A DNA stretch of 64,000 nt from contig CM049306.1 in assembly GCA_026874595.1 (NCBI GenBank), positions 40,238,019 to 40,302,018 on the forward strand, read 5' to 3'. Positions within the stretch are counted from its first letter, which is position 1. Every line of letters begins with the position of its first letter. Below are positions 45,801 to 58,200 of this stretch, piece by piece. The position numbers and the translations under genes were made by a program. This DNA is from Sipunculus nudus. Lineage: Eukaryota > Annelida > Sipuncula > Golfingiida > Sipunculidae. Below the pieces are notes generated by a model that saw nothing but the letters and a program-made list of their open reading frames with translations, ran no database searches and was not told where the DNA came from.

Positions 45801-48800
45801 ATAAATAGATTCAGGCTGAACTTTGGTATCAAATATGATGCAGTGAGCCAAAGCTATAAATAGAATGCAGCTACTGCACTGAGTGAACTCTTGACCTATA
45901 CCTGGCTGCAGTTCTTCCAATCCTGGCACTGTGCCAAAATTATTTATAGAGCTGACATCATCTTGGCTAATGGCCAACATCAAGGCACTGGCAATCTGCC
46001 AATGGTAAACCAAGTGCCACCATCTGTACACAAAAGTGGTCCCTACTTGAAATAACTTTGAAATTTATTTTCCTTTACAAAATGCTTTTCAGCTGACTTT
46101 TTATAAAAAAGAAATCAGGAATATATGTAAAATTATTACGGATGCATATATCTCACTGATGGCAAATTCTTGAATTAAGTTGAGTAGGGATACCAATAAT
46201 TTATAATCCACGTTCAGTTGTCTTTATATAGCCACAGAGAGCTGAATATCCTTGATTGTAACATTGCCTGATATGATGAATAACTTAAATCATAAATTTA
46301 AAATTTTTAAAAGCTTTTAAAAAAACTTTCTTGTCAATATTAACTAAAGATAACCTGAAATCTAAATGTCTAGTGGCATAATGTAATAGATGCTGATAAA
46401 CTGGTGCCAGGCTAGATGTAACAGCATAACACAGCTAACATATGGTAAAATGACTCAATTCAATCTCCATAATTCAGCCAAAATCATTCATGTGGAACCA
46501 TTAATGACAATTATTATAAGAATTATGGTAGGGATAATTCTTGTGAAATATTTAACAAACTGGCTTCAGTGGCATCAGTCGAAAAACGTTTCGCAGGTTT
46601 ATAACTCATATAGGAAGATACAGCAAACTGGCTAAGTTCAGCTTCCCGTAACTCAGTCAAAAAGCACTGAACAAAAACCATTTGAACAAACTTGAATTAT
46701 CAATATCTGAGGACAATTAATGTGCAAGATTTAAGAATTTGGCCCAGTGGTTTTTGAGACGAAGATCTTTGTAGCCACTGAGCTAAAATGGGCATATGAT
46801 TAAATTCAGCTTCCCATAACTTAGCCAAAAGTCACTGAAAAGAGACCATTTTAACAAATTTCAGAAAGCACAACCCTAGGATCATTTCTGTGCGATATTA
46901 AACATTTTGGCCATACGGTTTCAGAGAAGAAGTTTTTTGTAGCCCTCAGTGTGATACAGGCACTGTCGACCCCGTACAAAAAAGGCCGATGCAGGTGGCG
47001 CCACTAATACCTCAATTTAAAATATGACGTATGTGACCAACATTGGCATAATATTTGGTGATGATAGCTCCAGCCGTTTCTGAGATTTAAATTTTAATAT
47101 GCTTTTTTGCACAGTTAACAAAGTTCAACCTCCTGTAACGCAACCAAAATCTCCAAACCGGAACCATTCGAACAAACTTGAGAAAGATTGTTCCAGGAAT
47201 CATTTCTGTAAAATATTGGACAATTTTGCTGGACAGTTTCGGAAAAGAAGATTTTTAAAGCTTTTTTTTAGCTTTTTCCCTATAAAATCTAAGAAAATGC
47301 AGTTAGAAAAAATAAACAAAATCCGGTATAGTTTTTTGGATGACTGATTATTTGCAAAAAATTTGGTGATGCTAGCTCCTGCCGTTTTTGAGATAGCAAT
47401 GGTTAACGTACAGACGACGCACCACGCACGATGTACGACGCATGACGCACCACACACGACGCACGACGACGCACCATTCGCATAAGCTCACAGGTTCGCT
47501 AAAAAACCAAGTGGACATGAAGGAAGAAACAGACTATAATGCCATACACAAAAACATCTTTCCAACAATGAAACTAGATATTTCTTGGCACCGCAGGTGC
47601 CATAGTATCCCAAGACAATTAATCCCCCCCCCTTTAAGAATAGCCCCCCCCCCCCCCCCATCTTCAGCAACAATTAATATCAGACCACTCTCATAGAAAA
47701 GGTCATGACTCTCTCATTGAAAAGGTCATGACCCCAATATCAATATACATCATCCCCTAACCCATGTCTGTATATATGCATAATATGAAAGAAATCTGTG
47801 CATTAGTTTTTGACTTATAATGCTCACCGTACTGTAAAGTGGCAATGATGAGGTATTAAACGGCACAAAAACAAATTAAAGAATAACAGGTGGCGCTACC
47901 AGTTTCCGGTACATGACAACACTATCCAAGATCTTCGGACAAGTTGATTTTTGGACCAATCCATGCATCCTTATATAGATATTAATGATTTTGTGTGATT
48001 TTCACCATATATGGCAATATTCAAGGTCAAGGCCACTCTCACAGGAAAGGTCATGACTCTAATTTATACATACATCATCCCATAACCCATGTCTATGAAT
48101 ATGCACAATATGAAATAAATTTGTCCATTAGTTTTTGACTTATAATGCTCACAGTACTGTTAAGTGGCAATGATGGGGTATTAAACGGCACAAAAACAAA
48201 TTAAAGAATAACAGGTGGCGCTACCAGTTTCCGGTACATGACAACACTATCCAAGATCTTCGGTCAAGTTGATTTTTGGACCAATCCATGCATCCCTTAT
48301 CGAGATATTAATGATTTCGTATGATTTTCACCATATATGGCAATATTCAAGGTCAAGGCCACTCTCACAGGAAAGGTCATGACCCCAATTTATATATACA
48401 TCATCCCATAACCAATGTCTATGTATATGCACAATATGAGGGAAATTTGTCCATTAGTTTTTGACTTATAATGCTCACAGTACTGTTAAGGTGCAATGAG
48501 GGGGGTATTAAACAGCACGAAAACAAGTAAAAAGAATAACAGGTGGTGCCACCAGTTTCCGGTACATGACAACACTATCCAAAATCTTCGGTCAAGTGGA
48601 TTTTTGGACCAATCCATGCATCCTTTATCGAGATGTTATAGATTTCGTGTGATTTTCACCATATATGGCAATATTCAAGGTCAAGGCCACTCTCATAGGA
48701 ACGGTCATGACCCCAAATTTAATAAACATCATCCCATAACCCATATCTATGTATATGCATAATATGAAAGAAATCTGTCCATTATTTTTTGACTTATAAC

Positions 48801-50170
48801 GCTCACAGTACTGTTAAGTGGCAATTTTAGGGGTATTTTAAGGCACAAAAACAAGTAAGGACCTACAATGTAGTAGGTCCGTGACCTTGACCTCATAAAA
48901 ACGGTTCCTATATTATTGGCAGGTCATATATAAGTCAAATTTGAAACATAATATATTAACCTGTACTGGAGTTATTATCTGTAAACAAGTTTGCAGACAG
49001 ATGGCTCCTGTGACCTTAACCTTTGACCATGTAACCCCAAAATCAACCAGGTTCTTCCCCTTTTAGCAGGTCAGCTATAAGTGCACCTGCTAAAAGGGGA
49101 ACGTTTTGGATGAATAGTTTGGCTTAAAATGCAACCACATTCTTTTCTAAATATGTGGGTCCTGTGACCTTGAGCTTTGACCTCGTGACCCCAAAATCAA
49201 TTTTCAAAGAGTTCTTACATTAGAAGTGGACCATATATGTCAAGTTTTAGATCCATATGTCAATCAAAACTGAAGTTATCATCAGGAAACACATTTGACA
49301 GACACTGAAAGATGAACAGACACACAGATGGACAGGGTGATTAATATAGGGCATTCACTTATTCAAGCAACGCTCTTATAAACACACAAGGTTTCAGGAC
49401 ACAGGTGAAACCACAGTTGTGAATCTGATAGAATCAATATAATTTGACAGTCTCAAAATAAAGGGGGGAAAATGCATCAAAAATACAGGTGGCGCCACCA
49501 GTCTTCAAGAACTGAAGAAACCAATCATAATCAATAAACACACCGGGTTCAGGACACTGGATGAAACCATAGCTGAGAAACCGACACAATTGCTGTCATC
49601 TGACAGTCTCAAAAACAGAAAAATAAATTGTAAAAACTAGAAAAAATACATGTGGTGCAACCGGTTTTAGGTAACTGATAAAAATAGCCATGGTCTGTAT
49701 TCAAGGCAGGTCAATATTCAAGGCGAGATTCATAGCAATCCATGCATTAAATCAAGATACTGGTGGTTTGTATCAAATTTTTAATTATTCTGGCCGGTAA
49801 TTACAAGCCCCATAGCAGGGAGGTTATAGGTCACAGTGTCCTAATTTCAAGTTTCCAAGGAGATTTTTTATTAGCCTACCTATATAATTAGTAACGATTT
49901 GTGCCCTGCCTATGGACGGCCAGACGCTCGAAAGAGATTTTTTATTGACCTTCCTGGATGTTCCCTTAGAAGTTTCTAGGTACAGCGGTACAATTTGTGC
50001 CCTGCTAATGGAAAGCCGACCAGACGACGGACAAAGCCCCATGCCTATACCTCAGCTGACCTTCAGTTCGCCGAGCCAAAATTTGTAAAATATAGAAAAG
50101 AAATACTAAGTGCCATTCTTAAACCTCAGTTGACTTTCAGTCTACTGAGCTGATAATACGTATACACCTG
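42840..50170. repeat. Mosaic of palindrome-core repeats
   Basis: This is a 7-kb intergenic stretch downstream of LHPP. It is built from degenerate repeat units with the core GGTGGCGCCACC or near matches (near 43186, 43315, 44898, 45363, 46996, 47888, 49488). Element-end-like sequences (gactgaaagtcatctgagctaaaaa type) are near 44770 and 50080, and nuclear-receptor-like TGACCT repeats near 44445, 48885, 49015 and 49165. No gene is recognisable in it. Confidence 0.7.
47690..48860. repeat. Tandem array, ~325-bp units (3.5 copies)
   Basis: The unit start caggtggcgctaccagtttc recurs at 47887, 48212 and 48540, with highly similar sequence between, including a GTCAAGTTGATTTTTGGACC segment. The units differ from the 337-bp array except around the palindromic core. 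Confidence 0.88.
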
Positions 50171-50623
50171 AAAGGTTTCCTGCAAAGGGACCTAGAGGCT
50201 CTGTATGCAATGTTCTAGTCATTCATGCAATTTCACATGAACTTGTATCAGGAAAACATGGGATATGAATATAACATCATTCCAAGTAGCATGCCATCAA
50301 TTACACATTAGGAAACCATATACCTGGGTCAAGAAAACCAGGGCATTTGCTTCACATACATGTCTCCTGCTCTGAAAACCTAAAGGTTTATTATACAAGG
50401 ACTACAGACATATTAGTAGTTTTATAAATTCGTTGGTCATAAATTAAGGCAAAACAGAGTTTGTTAGGCACTTTACTTATTATGGTATGCTGGTATCTTA
50501 AGGCGACTATGGTAAAAACCTTCATGCCTAAAATTGACCATGCTTGACCGGTGTTGATACATTAAAATTCCCTTCCTTTACAACAAGGTAAAACTGTAAT
50601 AGAATTTTTGAATTGTCTTGATA

Positions 50624-51070
50624 TACTGTGGTTGCCTTTTTGTTCGCGAGGGTTTTAATTTCGCGATATTCGCGAATGGGAAATAATCGCGAAAATGAAA
50701 CCCTCGGGAATAATCGGCCAATTGAGAATGTTCTTCTTATTTAGTGTAATCAATACTTGTATGGTAATAGGTTAGAACAGAGAGAATTTTTAATATTACA
50801 TCCTTGCAGGTATAGGGAAATTTAAACCTTAAATTTGAACTAAACGACCTATATATATGCTGTGTGAAAATGAATATATATGCTGTAAGAAAATGTCACA
50901 AACTCATGACCTATTCTCATTTTATAAAACACAAAGGTATATGGTTTTGCCAAAGATTTGATATACTAGTATAGGTTCTTGTGAGATCGCGAAAATGAAA
51001 CCCTCGCAAAACATTAAAAATGGAAAAATCGCGAAATTTCAGCCTCGCGAATATGAAGCCAACCACAGTA
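50624..51070. mobile_element. Tc1/mariner-like MITE, 447 bp
   Basis: The ends are TACTGTGGTTG and CAACCACAGTA, flanked by TA on both sides (50622-50623 and 51071-51072). The interior near each end is rich in TTCGCGA/TCGCGAA motifs in inverted arrangement. TA target duplication and the terminal sequence fit Tc1/mariner-derived MITEs. No transposase. Confidence 0.85.
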
Positions 51071-51393
51071 TATGAGATTTCAGCATTAACAATTCAGCTG
51101 CACACATTTTGGTGAGAGACCTTGATTGACTTCAACATACTTGACTGCAATATTTCCCATGTGACCAGATGAAAAATAAGTGAACAAATTTATTTTACAA
51201 ATTGATTACAACATTTTTTATGCTGATTTTTAACACAGCCACCGTTGCATTTATTTCTTAGCCGAGTGAACGATGAAGAAACAAATATATCGATATATAA
51301 TGACAACTCAATGAGTATCAATTTGTGATGACATGATGATATGCCAATATTAAATGTACACAACTTTACAACCAGACAATCAATGCTAAAATT

Positions 51394-51399
51394 TTTATT
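51394..51399 (-). promoter_or_regulatory. LHPP: Candidate poly(A) signal of LHPP
   Basis: AATAAA on the minus strand (tttatt on plus) lies about 47 bases after the stop codon. Confidence 0.45.
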
Positions 51400-51445
51400 C
51401 TTATAAATGATTAAATATGAAAGACATTTAACATATAGCGATTCA

Positions 51446-51539
51446 TCAAGACCTGTGTTGTAGATACAGATCTACAGCCTGCCCTAGGTTGTCAACATAT
51501 CCATCTGGTGTCACGGATGGGTGCTCCTCATCCTGTGGT
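51446..51539 (-). CDS. LHPP: LHPP last exon and stop
   Basis: The acceptor is gttacag|A. It encodes [20 protein letters not shown] and a short C-terminal helix ending LQHRS, then TGA at 51448-51446. This matches the family C-terminus in length and sequence. Confidence 0.93.
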
Positions 51540-52196
51540 CTGTAACATAAAATTTTCATAAAGAATATTTTTCTAGAAAGAAAAATTAATTAATTGAATT
51601 AAAGCATACAATGAAGGAAATTGGGTATGAAATTTATCAATGGATATATTTATATATGATAGAGATACATTCAAAATGCAGTGATGCACTGGAGTCTGAG
51701 TGCAAGTCCAAGTCTAGGCCACTTGAATCTGAGTCAGAGTCCTTGAGTTTAAAATCTGAGTCCACCTTCCTTAAGAGTCAGAGTCGTTATGATCTGGAGT
51801 CCAAGTCCACACCCTATATAAATTTGAGATTTTCATGTATATTTTTTTTGTTAGTTGACACAAGCTTTTTATTTGAACCTTTAAAATCATTTTTAATAAT
51901 AATTTTTACAAAACGAATTTAGCTAAAATTGATTGAAAAATATTTTCATGGAAAACTATATGATAATTAAGCTTAAGAGGTCAACATTAATATAATGTAA
52001 TTTTCAGAATTGTCATGAAAAGGCCTTTTTTGCAAAAATCATAGAAAAAAACATTGTTTATTTACAGATTGCCAAGAGTAGGACAGCTGGTAAAAATGGG
52101 GGTTAAACACTGTTTCTCTGACAGGTCATAAACAAGAGACCCATGGGTCACGTCACTCAGCCAACTTTTGAAAATTTTGGCAAATGCAAAATATAC

Positions 52197-52262
<66 letters not shown>

Positions 52263-55200
52263 TCAAACTATTACTGTTCACTTTTATGGATTATATCAAA
52301 GATGCAGGAGTCTCTCATGATCAATGTATGATCAGCTGAATTTTGGAAAATATTAGCGAATGCAAAATATACTTATTTCTTTGATCAAGTTTAAAAATTT
52401 TATACATTTGCAATATAATATATATAACTGACTATATAAGCTGATCCACAATTCCCAACTACATCAACATTTATTAATAATTTGTTCAGGTAACATTACA
52501 TTATGCACACAGATGTATTTATTTTTTTAAGACAAAAATTTTATACATTTGCAAAACAATAAATATCTGAAGAACATTTGATTTAGAATACACAATTAAA
52601 TATTGCATCACTATTTATCGATAATTTGGCTCATTTATTATCCAATTATGCATACTGATGGGTTTAATTATATTTAGGTTTCCTAAAATCATTTAAAAGA
52701 AAATTAAATCCTGGATTATTCTGAAAGTTTTGTATAATGGAGAGGAAACAGCAGTACAATTAAAGAAATACAGTTCAAACAATAACATTTAGTGCTAAAC
52801 ACTTGGTGGGTGGGTGGGTATGAGAATAACTGTACACCTGCCACAGCAAGTGGATCTCCCCCAGTGTCCAACGACAAATCAGGTACCCTGGCACAGCTGA
52901 TCTCCAGTAACCAGAAGTGGGCTGGCTGGAGTTTCACAATGACAATGAATACAATAAAAGCCTAAAAAAAATTCAATAACTAGCCTTATTTCGAGCTTTA
53001 ATTTTCAAATTTGAGATTTTATAGAGTAAATCGTTATGTGTATATGAGTAAATATCTTTCCTGTACATTATGTTTGGGTCAATAACTTTTGTAAATTATG
53101 TAAAACTGACCTAATTTTGGCATGTACATAGGAACTATATGGGGGGGGGGATATTTGTATTAAATATGAAGAAAACAGATGCTTGTATGCACTGCTGACA
53201 CCTTGTGGTCACTTTACATACAAATTTAGCACAAGTAGTCAGTATTTTAGTTATGCTGACAATCTCAGTTCACACATTTTTGCAAGATGATTTGTACCAG
53301 ATTCCATCAAACATACTATTTAAGATCACTTGAAGGTCGAAGTAAGTGATAAGGCCAAAAATATAAAAAGATTTGGTTCTCAGGCACTTTTTTTTCCGAA
53401 ATCAGTGTGGGCAGGCGATATTTTATTTCTATTTTTTTTTTGTATGTTTTGATAAAAATGTCATATGATCAGGGTAAGCATGAAAATAACATATTTTTCT
53501 GTTAAACAAGTAAAAGCACTACATATCAATGGAAATCTTATCAAAATTGTATCATTTTATCTTCTTGAAAGATGAAAATCAAAATCAAAATTTTTGTACA
53601 GGGGGTTAAAATCGACGCGGGCGGTGCCTGAGAAACCATACCTTTTATTTTTTTTGCCTAATCTTGATGCTTTTTGGTCCTTCTTGGTTATGAGTCTGAC
53701 CTGATTCAAAGTCCAGACTTTAGTTCTCTATCACTGAATGCCACCACTATCAATTCACATAATTTAATACATATTTAACATTATTGATTTATAGATGCTA
53801 CAATTATGCAGTTATATTTTGACGATAAACATTATGTATTAAATACAGAGTTTATGGATTGCTTAATTGGTTCCAAAATCTTATGAAATTACCTTACTAT
53901 TTGCATATTTTTTCAGTGGGAACCATTTGTATACTGGAAAAAATATGAAGCATAACAAACTATGATTTACCTGTATTTTCCTGTGCGCACCTGGACACCA
54001 AGAAGTCCACACTTTTGTGCCCCGCCCACATCACTAACGATGTCATCTCCAATCATCACTGTCTGAAATATATAAATTCAAACTTTTCAACCAAAACATT
54101 TTCCATAACAGAAAACATTTACAGGTGTGGCCATCAATTTATTGGCATAGTGCACTAAATGCAATGTAAACCTTTTCAGGTTAATCAATGTACTTGTATC
54201 AAATTGAATGCCACTACAGTAGTACCTGCTGTGAGGAGATCCTGGCATGAGCGGACACCTGCTAGTAGGACACAAGTCTATTGTCCTGACCCATTTCCCT
54301 TTGAAACTGACCTGTCTTGGGCGGACAAGCAGACAGGGACAGTTATGTTTGTCCCAATCCTGTCATAAGGGGACACCTAAGCCCAACGTATCAGAGGCAT
54401 CAGTTGGGCCAAGAACATGTATCAGCTGAGCAGCTCTGCGGGACATTTCCTGCATCCCATAATAGGAGAGACACATATTTAGAGCCATTCATTAACCTTA
54501 TGTAAATAGCAGGAATTCCGTATCACATGACTGATTCCACAAATGAGCATTAAGATTGGTTGTGCCAAATCTTTTCTATGGTAGAAACAAGGCGGTTGAG
54601 ATATTTGTGCTGGCATATGGGGGGGGGGGGCATATAGCATTTGGTCTGTCTTCACTAATTGCTGTCACCGATTATATGATTTCTTGTAATGCGATAACTT
54701 TTAAATCACTCAGTATTTGTTCATAAAATTTTATACATGTGTTGTTGTTATATAAATCACTTGCACACCTGTGTCACTAGGTGTTACAGGTGCTCTTTTT
54801 ATTGTGTAACACGGGCGTAACTCGTGTTGTGGCACCCTTAGCCGGGCAGTTTGTTACATTCTATGTTTAATCCGTACTGGTTGAACTCTCGTTGTCATGT
54901 TAGCCTTGGGCTTTCACGCCTGGTCGTGGGTCTGTGATGACCCTGGTGTGTGGGGATACAAACAGCTATGTTCTTCTGGATAATTCCTGTGATGTGTGCT
55001 TACAATGTATGGTGTGTTATTCTTCAATGTTCTAGAGGTGGAAAATTCTAAGCTTGGGGTGAAGAGTATATAAAGGGACTGTGTTTTAGAATTGAGGGCA
55101 GAGAGCAGAGAAGATTCCAGCAGACGCAGAAGCGTGGGTGTCGGTTTGTGGGACCTTATCTGACGTGTGCAGCAATTATATTGTTTTCTGCAGACTCTTT

Positions 55201-58200
55201 TGGACTTCAGTTTACTTTCTGGATTGTTACAAGAGCTTTACACTGGACTGTCATTCTCCGAGAATATACATTTAAAGAACTTATCGTTGTGACGGTGTTG
55301 GTATCCAGGTGCTGTGCACATTATTTTTCTGTGTGATTGTATTGATTTGTTGTTATACCACTGTTTTACTGTATAATTGTATTGATTTAGTGTATTGTAA
55401 TGTTAGGGTTGTTTTAAGAATAAATTATAGTTATTTGTTAACAACAAGAGGCCCATGGGCCATGACGCTCAGCTGAACTTGAATTACAAGCATGTTTTGC
55501 ATGCAAAATCTAATGAATATGTAGTCATCAGACATTAGTTTTAACTGGTATTGCAAGAATTAAATTTTGCTGGTAACAGCATGTTGCGAATACAGACTAG
55601 AAATAAAGTGGAACTCCAAGGTTTTTTTTGTTCTGGAATGCACAGACAATGAATAAATGATAAATCAACATACCAAACTTGAGCACATAACCTGGTGTTG
55701 AGAAAATGGAACAACTATATTTTTTCTAGTGTAAAACAACAAAGCCTCATGGAAACATGTGTAATGGAATAAACAGCAGGTTTAGTGCTTGGGTGATATG
55801 TGTGTAGAGGAGTTATGTCACACTGGAGGACAGATTGGCATGAAATCAGTTTTATGGGGTTTCAGGATTTCTGCTGATGAAGCGACATTTTACATATAAA
55901 TTTGTATTGACTGGTTTAAAATAAAACACTTTTTGTATGAAATTTTTGACAATTCTGGGGGGTAATTTGGGGCCCCATAGCTTGAAGGATATGGGTAGCA
56001 GAGACCTAATTTCAGGTTTCCATTGAGACTTTTCATGGGTCTCTAAGTGTGTCGAGAATGAAGATTCTAGGTCCAGTCGTTACGATTTGTGCCACGTTAA
56101 CAGATGACAGCATCCTTAAAGGTCTCAAAAATAGAGGAAAAAATCGTAAAAAAATCTAACAATACAGGTGGCGCCACCAGTCTGCAGGAACTGATGGAAC
56201 ATCTGATCATCAATACGTATGCCAAAAATCATGACCATCAGTGATGTAGTTAATGAGATATTGAAGTTTTTGTATGACATTTTTGACAATTCTGGGGGGT
56301 AATTTGGGGCCCCATAGCTCAAAGGATATGGGTAACAGAGACCTAATTTCAGGTTTCCATGGAGACTTTTCATAGGTCTCTAAGTGTTTCGAGAATGAAG
56401 ATTCTAGGTCCAGTCGTTACGATTTGTGCCACATTAACAGATGACGGCATCCTTAAAGGTCTCAAAAATAGAGGAAAAAATCATAAAAAATCTAACAATA
56501 CAGGTGGTGCCACCAGTCTGCAGGAACATCTCATGATCAATACGTATGCCAAAAATCATTACCATCAGTGATGTAGTTATTGAGATATTGAAGTTTTTGT
56601 AAGAAATTTTCGACTAATCAAGGGGGTACTTTTAGGCCCCATAGCTTAAAGGATATGGGTAACAGAGACCTAATTTCTCGTTTCCAAGGAGATTTTTTCA
56701 TTGACCTCTCAATGTCTCAAGAATGAAGATTCTAGGTCTAGTCTTTACGATTTGTGCCTTGTTAACAGATGTTCACATTTTTAAAGGTCTCAAAAATAGA
56801 GAAAAAAATTTGTAAAAAATAAAAAAATACAGGTGGCGCCACCAGTCTGCAGGAACTGATGGAACATCTCATGATCAATATGTATGCAAAAAATCATGAC
56901 CATCAGTGATGTAGTTAATGAGATATTGAAGTTTTTGTATGAAATTTTTGACTTTTCTTGGGGGTACTTTGGGGCCCCATAGCTCGAAGGATATGGGTAA
57001 CAGAGACCTAATTTCTGGTTTCCAAGGAGATTTTTCATGGACCTCTCAGAATTCCAAGTTACAAGGTTCTAGGTCCAGTGGTTACGATTTGTGCCTGGTT
57101 AACGGACGGACAGACGGACGACAGACAAAGAGTGATCGCTATAGCTCAGATGACTTTCATTCAGCTGAGCTAAAAATTGAAAAAAATACAGATGGCGTCA
57201 CTAGACTGCAGAAACTGATGAAACACCCCATGATCAATATCAATGCTAAGAATCATGGTGATCAATGCATTAGTTGTTCAGATACTTGAGCTTTTGTATC
57301 AAATTTTCCATTATTCTGGGGGGTACTTCTGAGCCCAATAGCTTGAAGAATATGGGTAACAGAGACCTAATTTGAGGTTTCCAAGGAAACTTTTTATGGG
57401 CTTCTCTGCATATCAAGACAGAAGATTCTAGGTCTAGGCATTACGATTTGTGCCCTGTAAAATTGGTAAAAATCGAAAAAATACCAGTGGCGCCATCAGA
57501 CTGCAGAAACTGATGAAACATTCCAAGATCAATATCTGTGCAAAGAATTAAGGTGATCATTGCAATAGTTTTTCAGATACTTGAGCTTTTGTATCAAATT
57601 TTCCATCATTCTGGGGGGTACTTGGGAGCCCCATAGCTCGAAGAAAATGGGTAACAGAGACCTTTTTCTAAGTTTCTAAGGAGACTTTTAATGGGCCTTC
57701 CTGCATGTCAAAAGAGAAGATTCTAGGTCCAGGCGTTAAGATTTGTGCCCTGTTAAAAGATGACCCCATCTTAAGTTCTCATAAATAGAGAAAATAATTC
57801 GTAAGAATAAAAAAAAATACAGGTGGCGCCACCAGACTGCAGAAACTGATGAAACATCCCATGATCAATATTCATACAAAGAATCATGGTGATCAATGCA
57901 ATAGTTGTTCAGATATTTGAGCTTTTGTATCAAATTTTCCATTATTCTGGGGGGTTCTTCTGAGCCCCATAGCTCAGAGGTTATGGGTAACAGAGACCTA
58001 GTTTCAGGTTTCCAAGGAGACTTTTCATGGGCCTCCCTGAATGTCAAGAGAGACGATTCTAGGTCCAGTCATTAGGATTTGTGCCCTGTTAACTGATGAC
58101 CGCATCTTTTAATGTCTCAAAAATAGAGAAAAAAACAGGTAAAAATCGAAAAAATACAGGTGGCACCACCAGTCTGCAGAAACTGATGAAACACCCCATG

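Noticed and set aside
42840-50170. CRISPR-like regularly spaced repeats
   Set aside because: Units are long (about 130-337 bp), diverged tandem repeats in a eukaryotic genome, with no short spacer structure.
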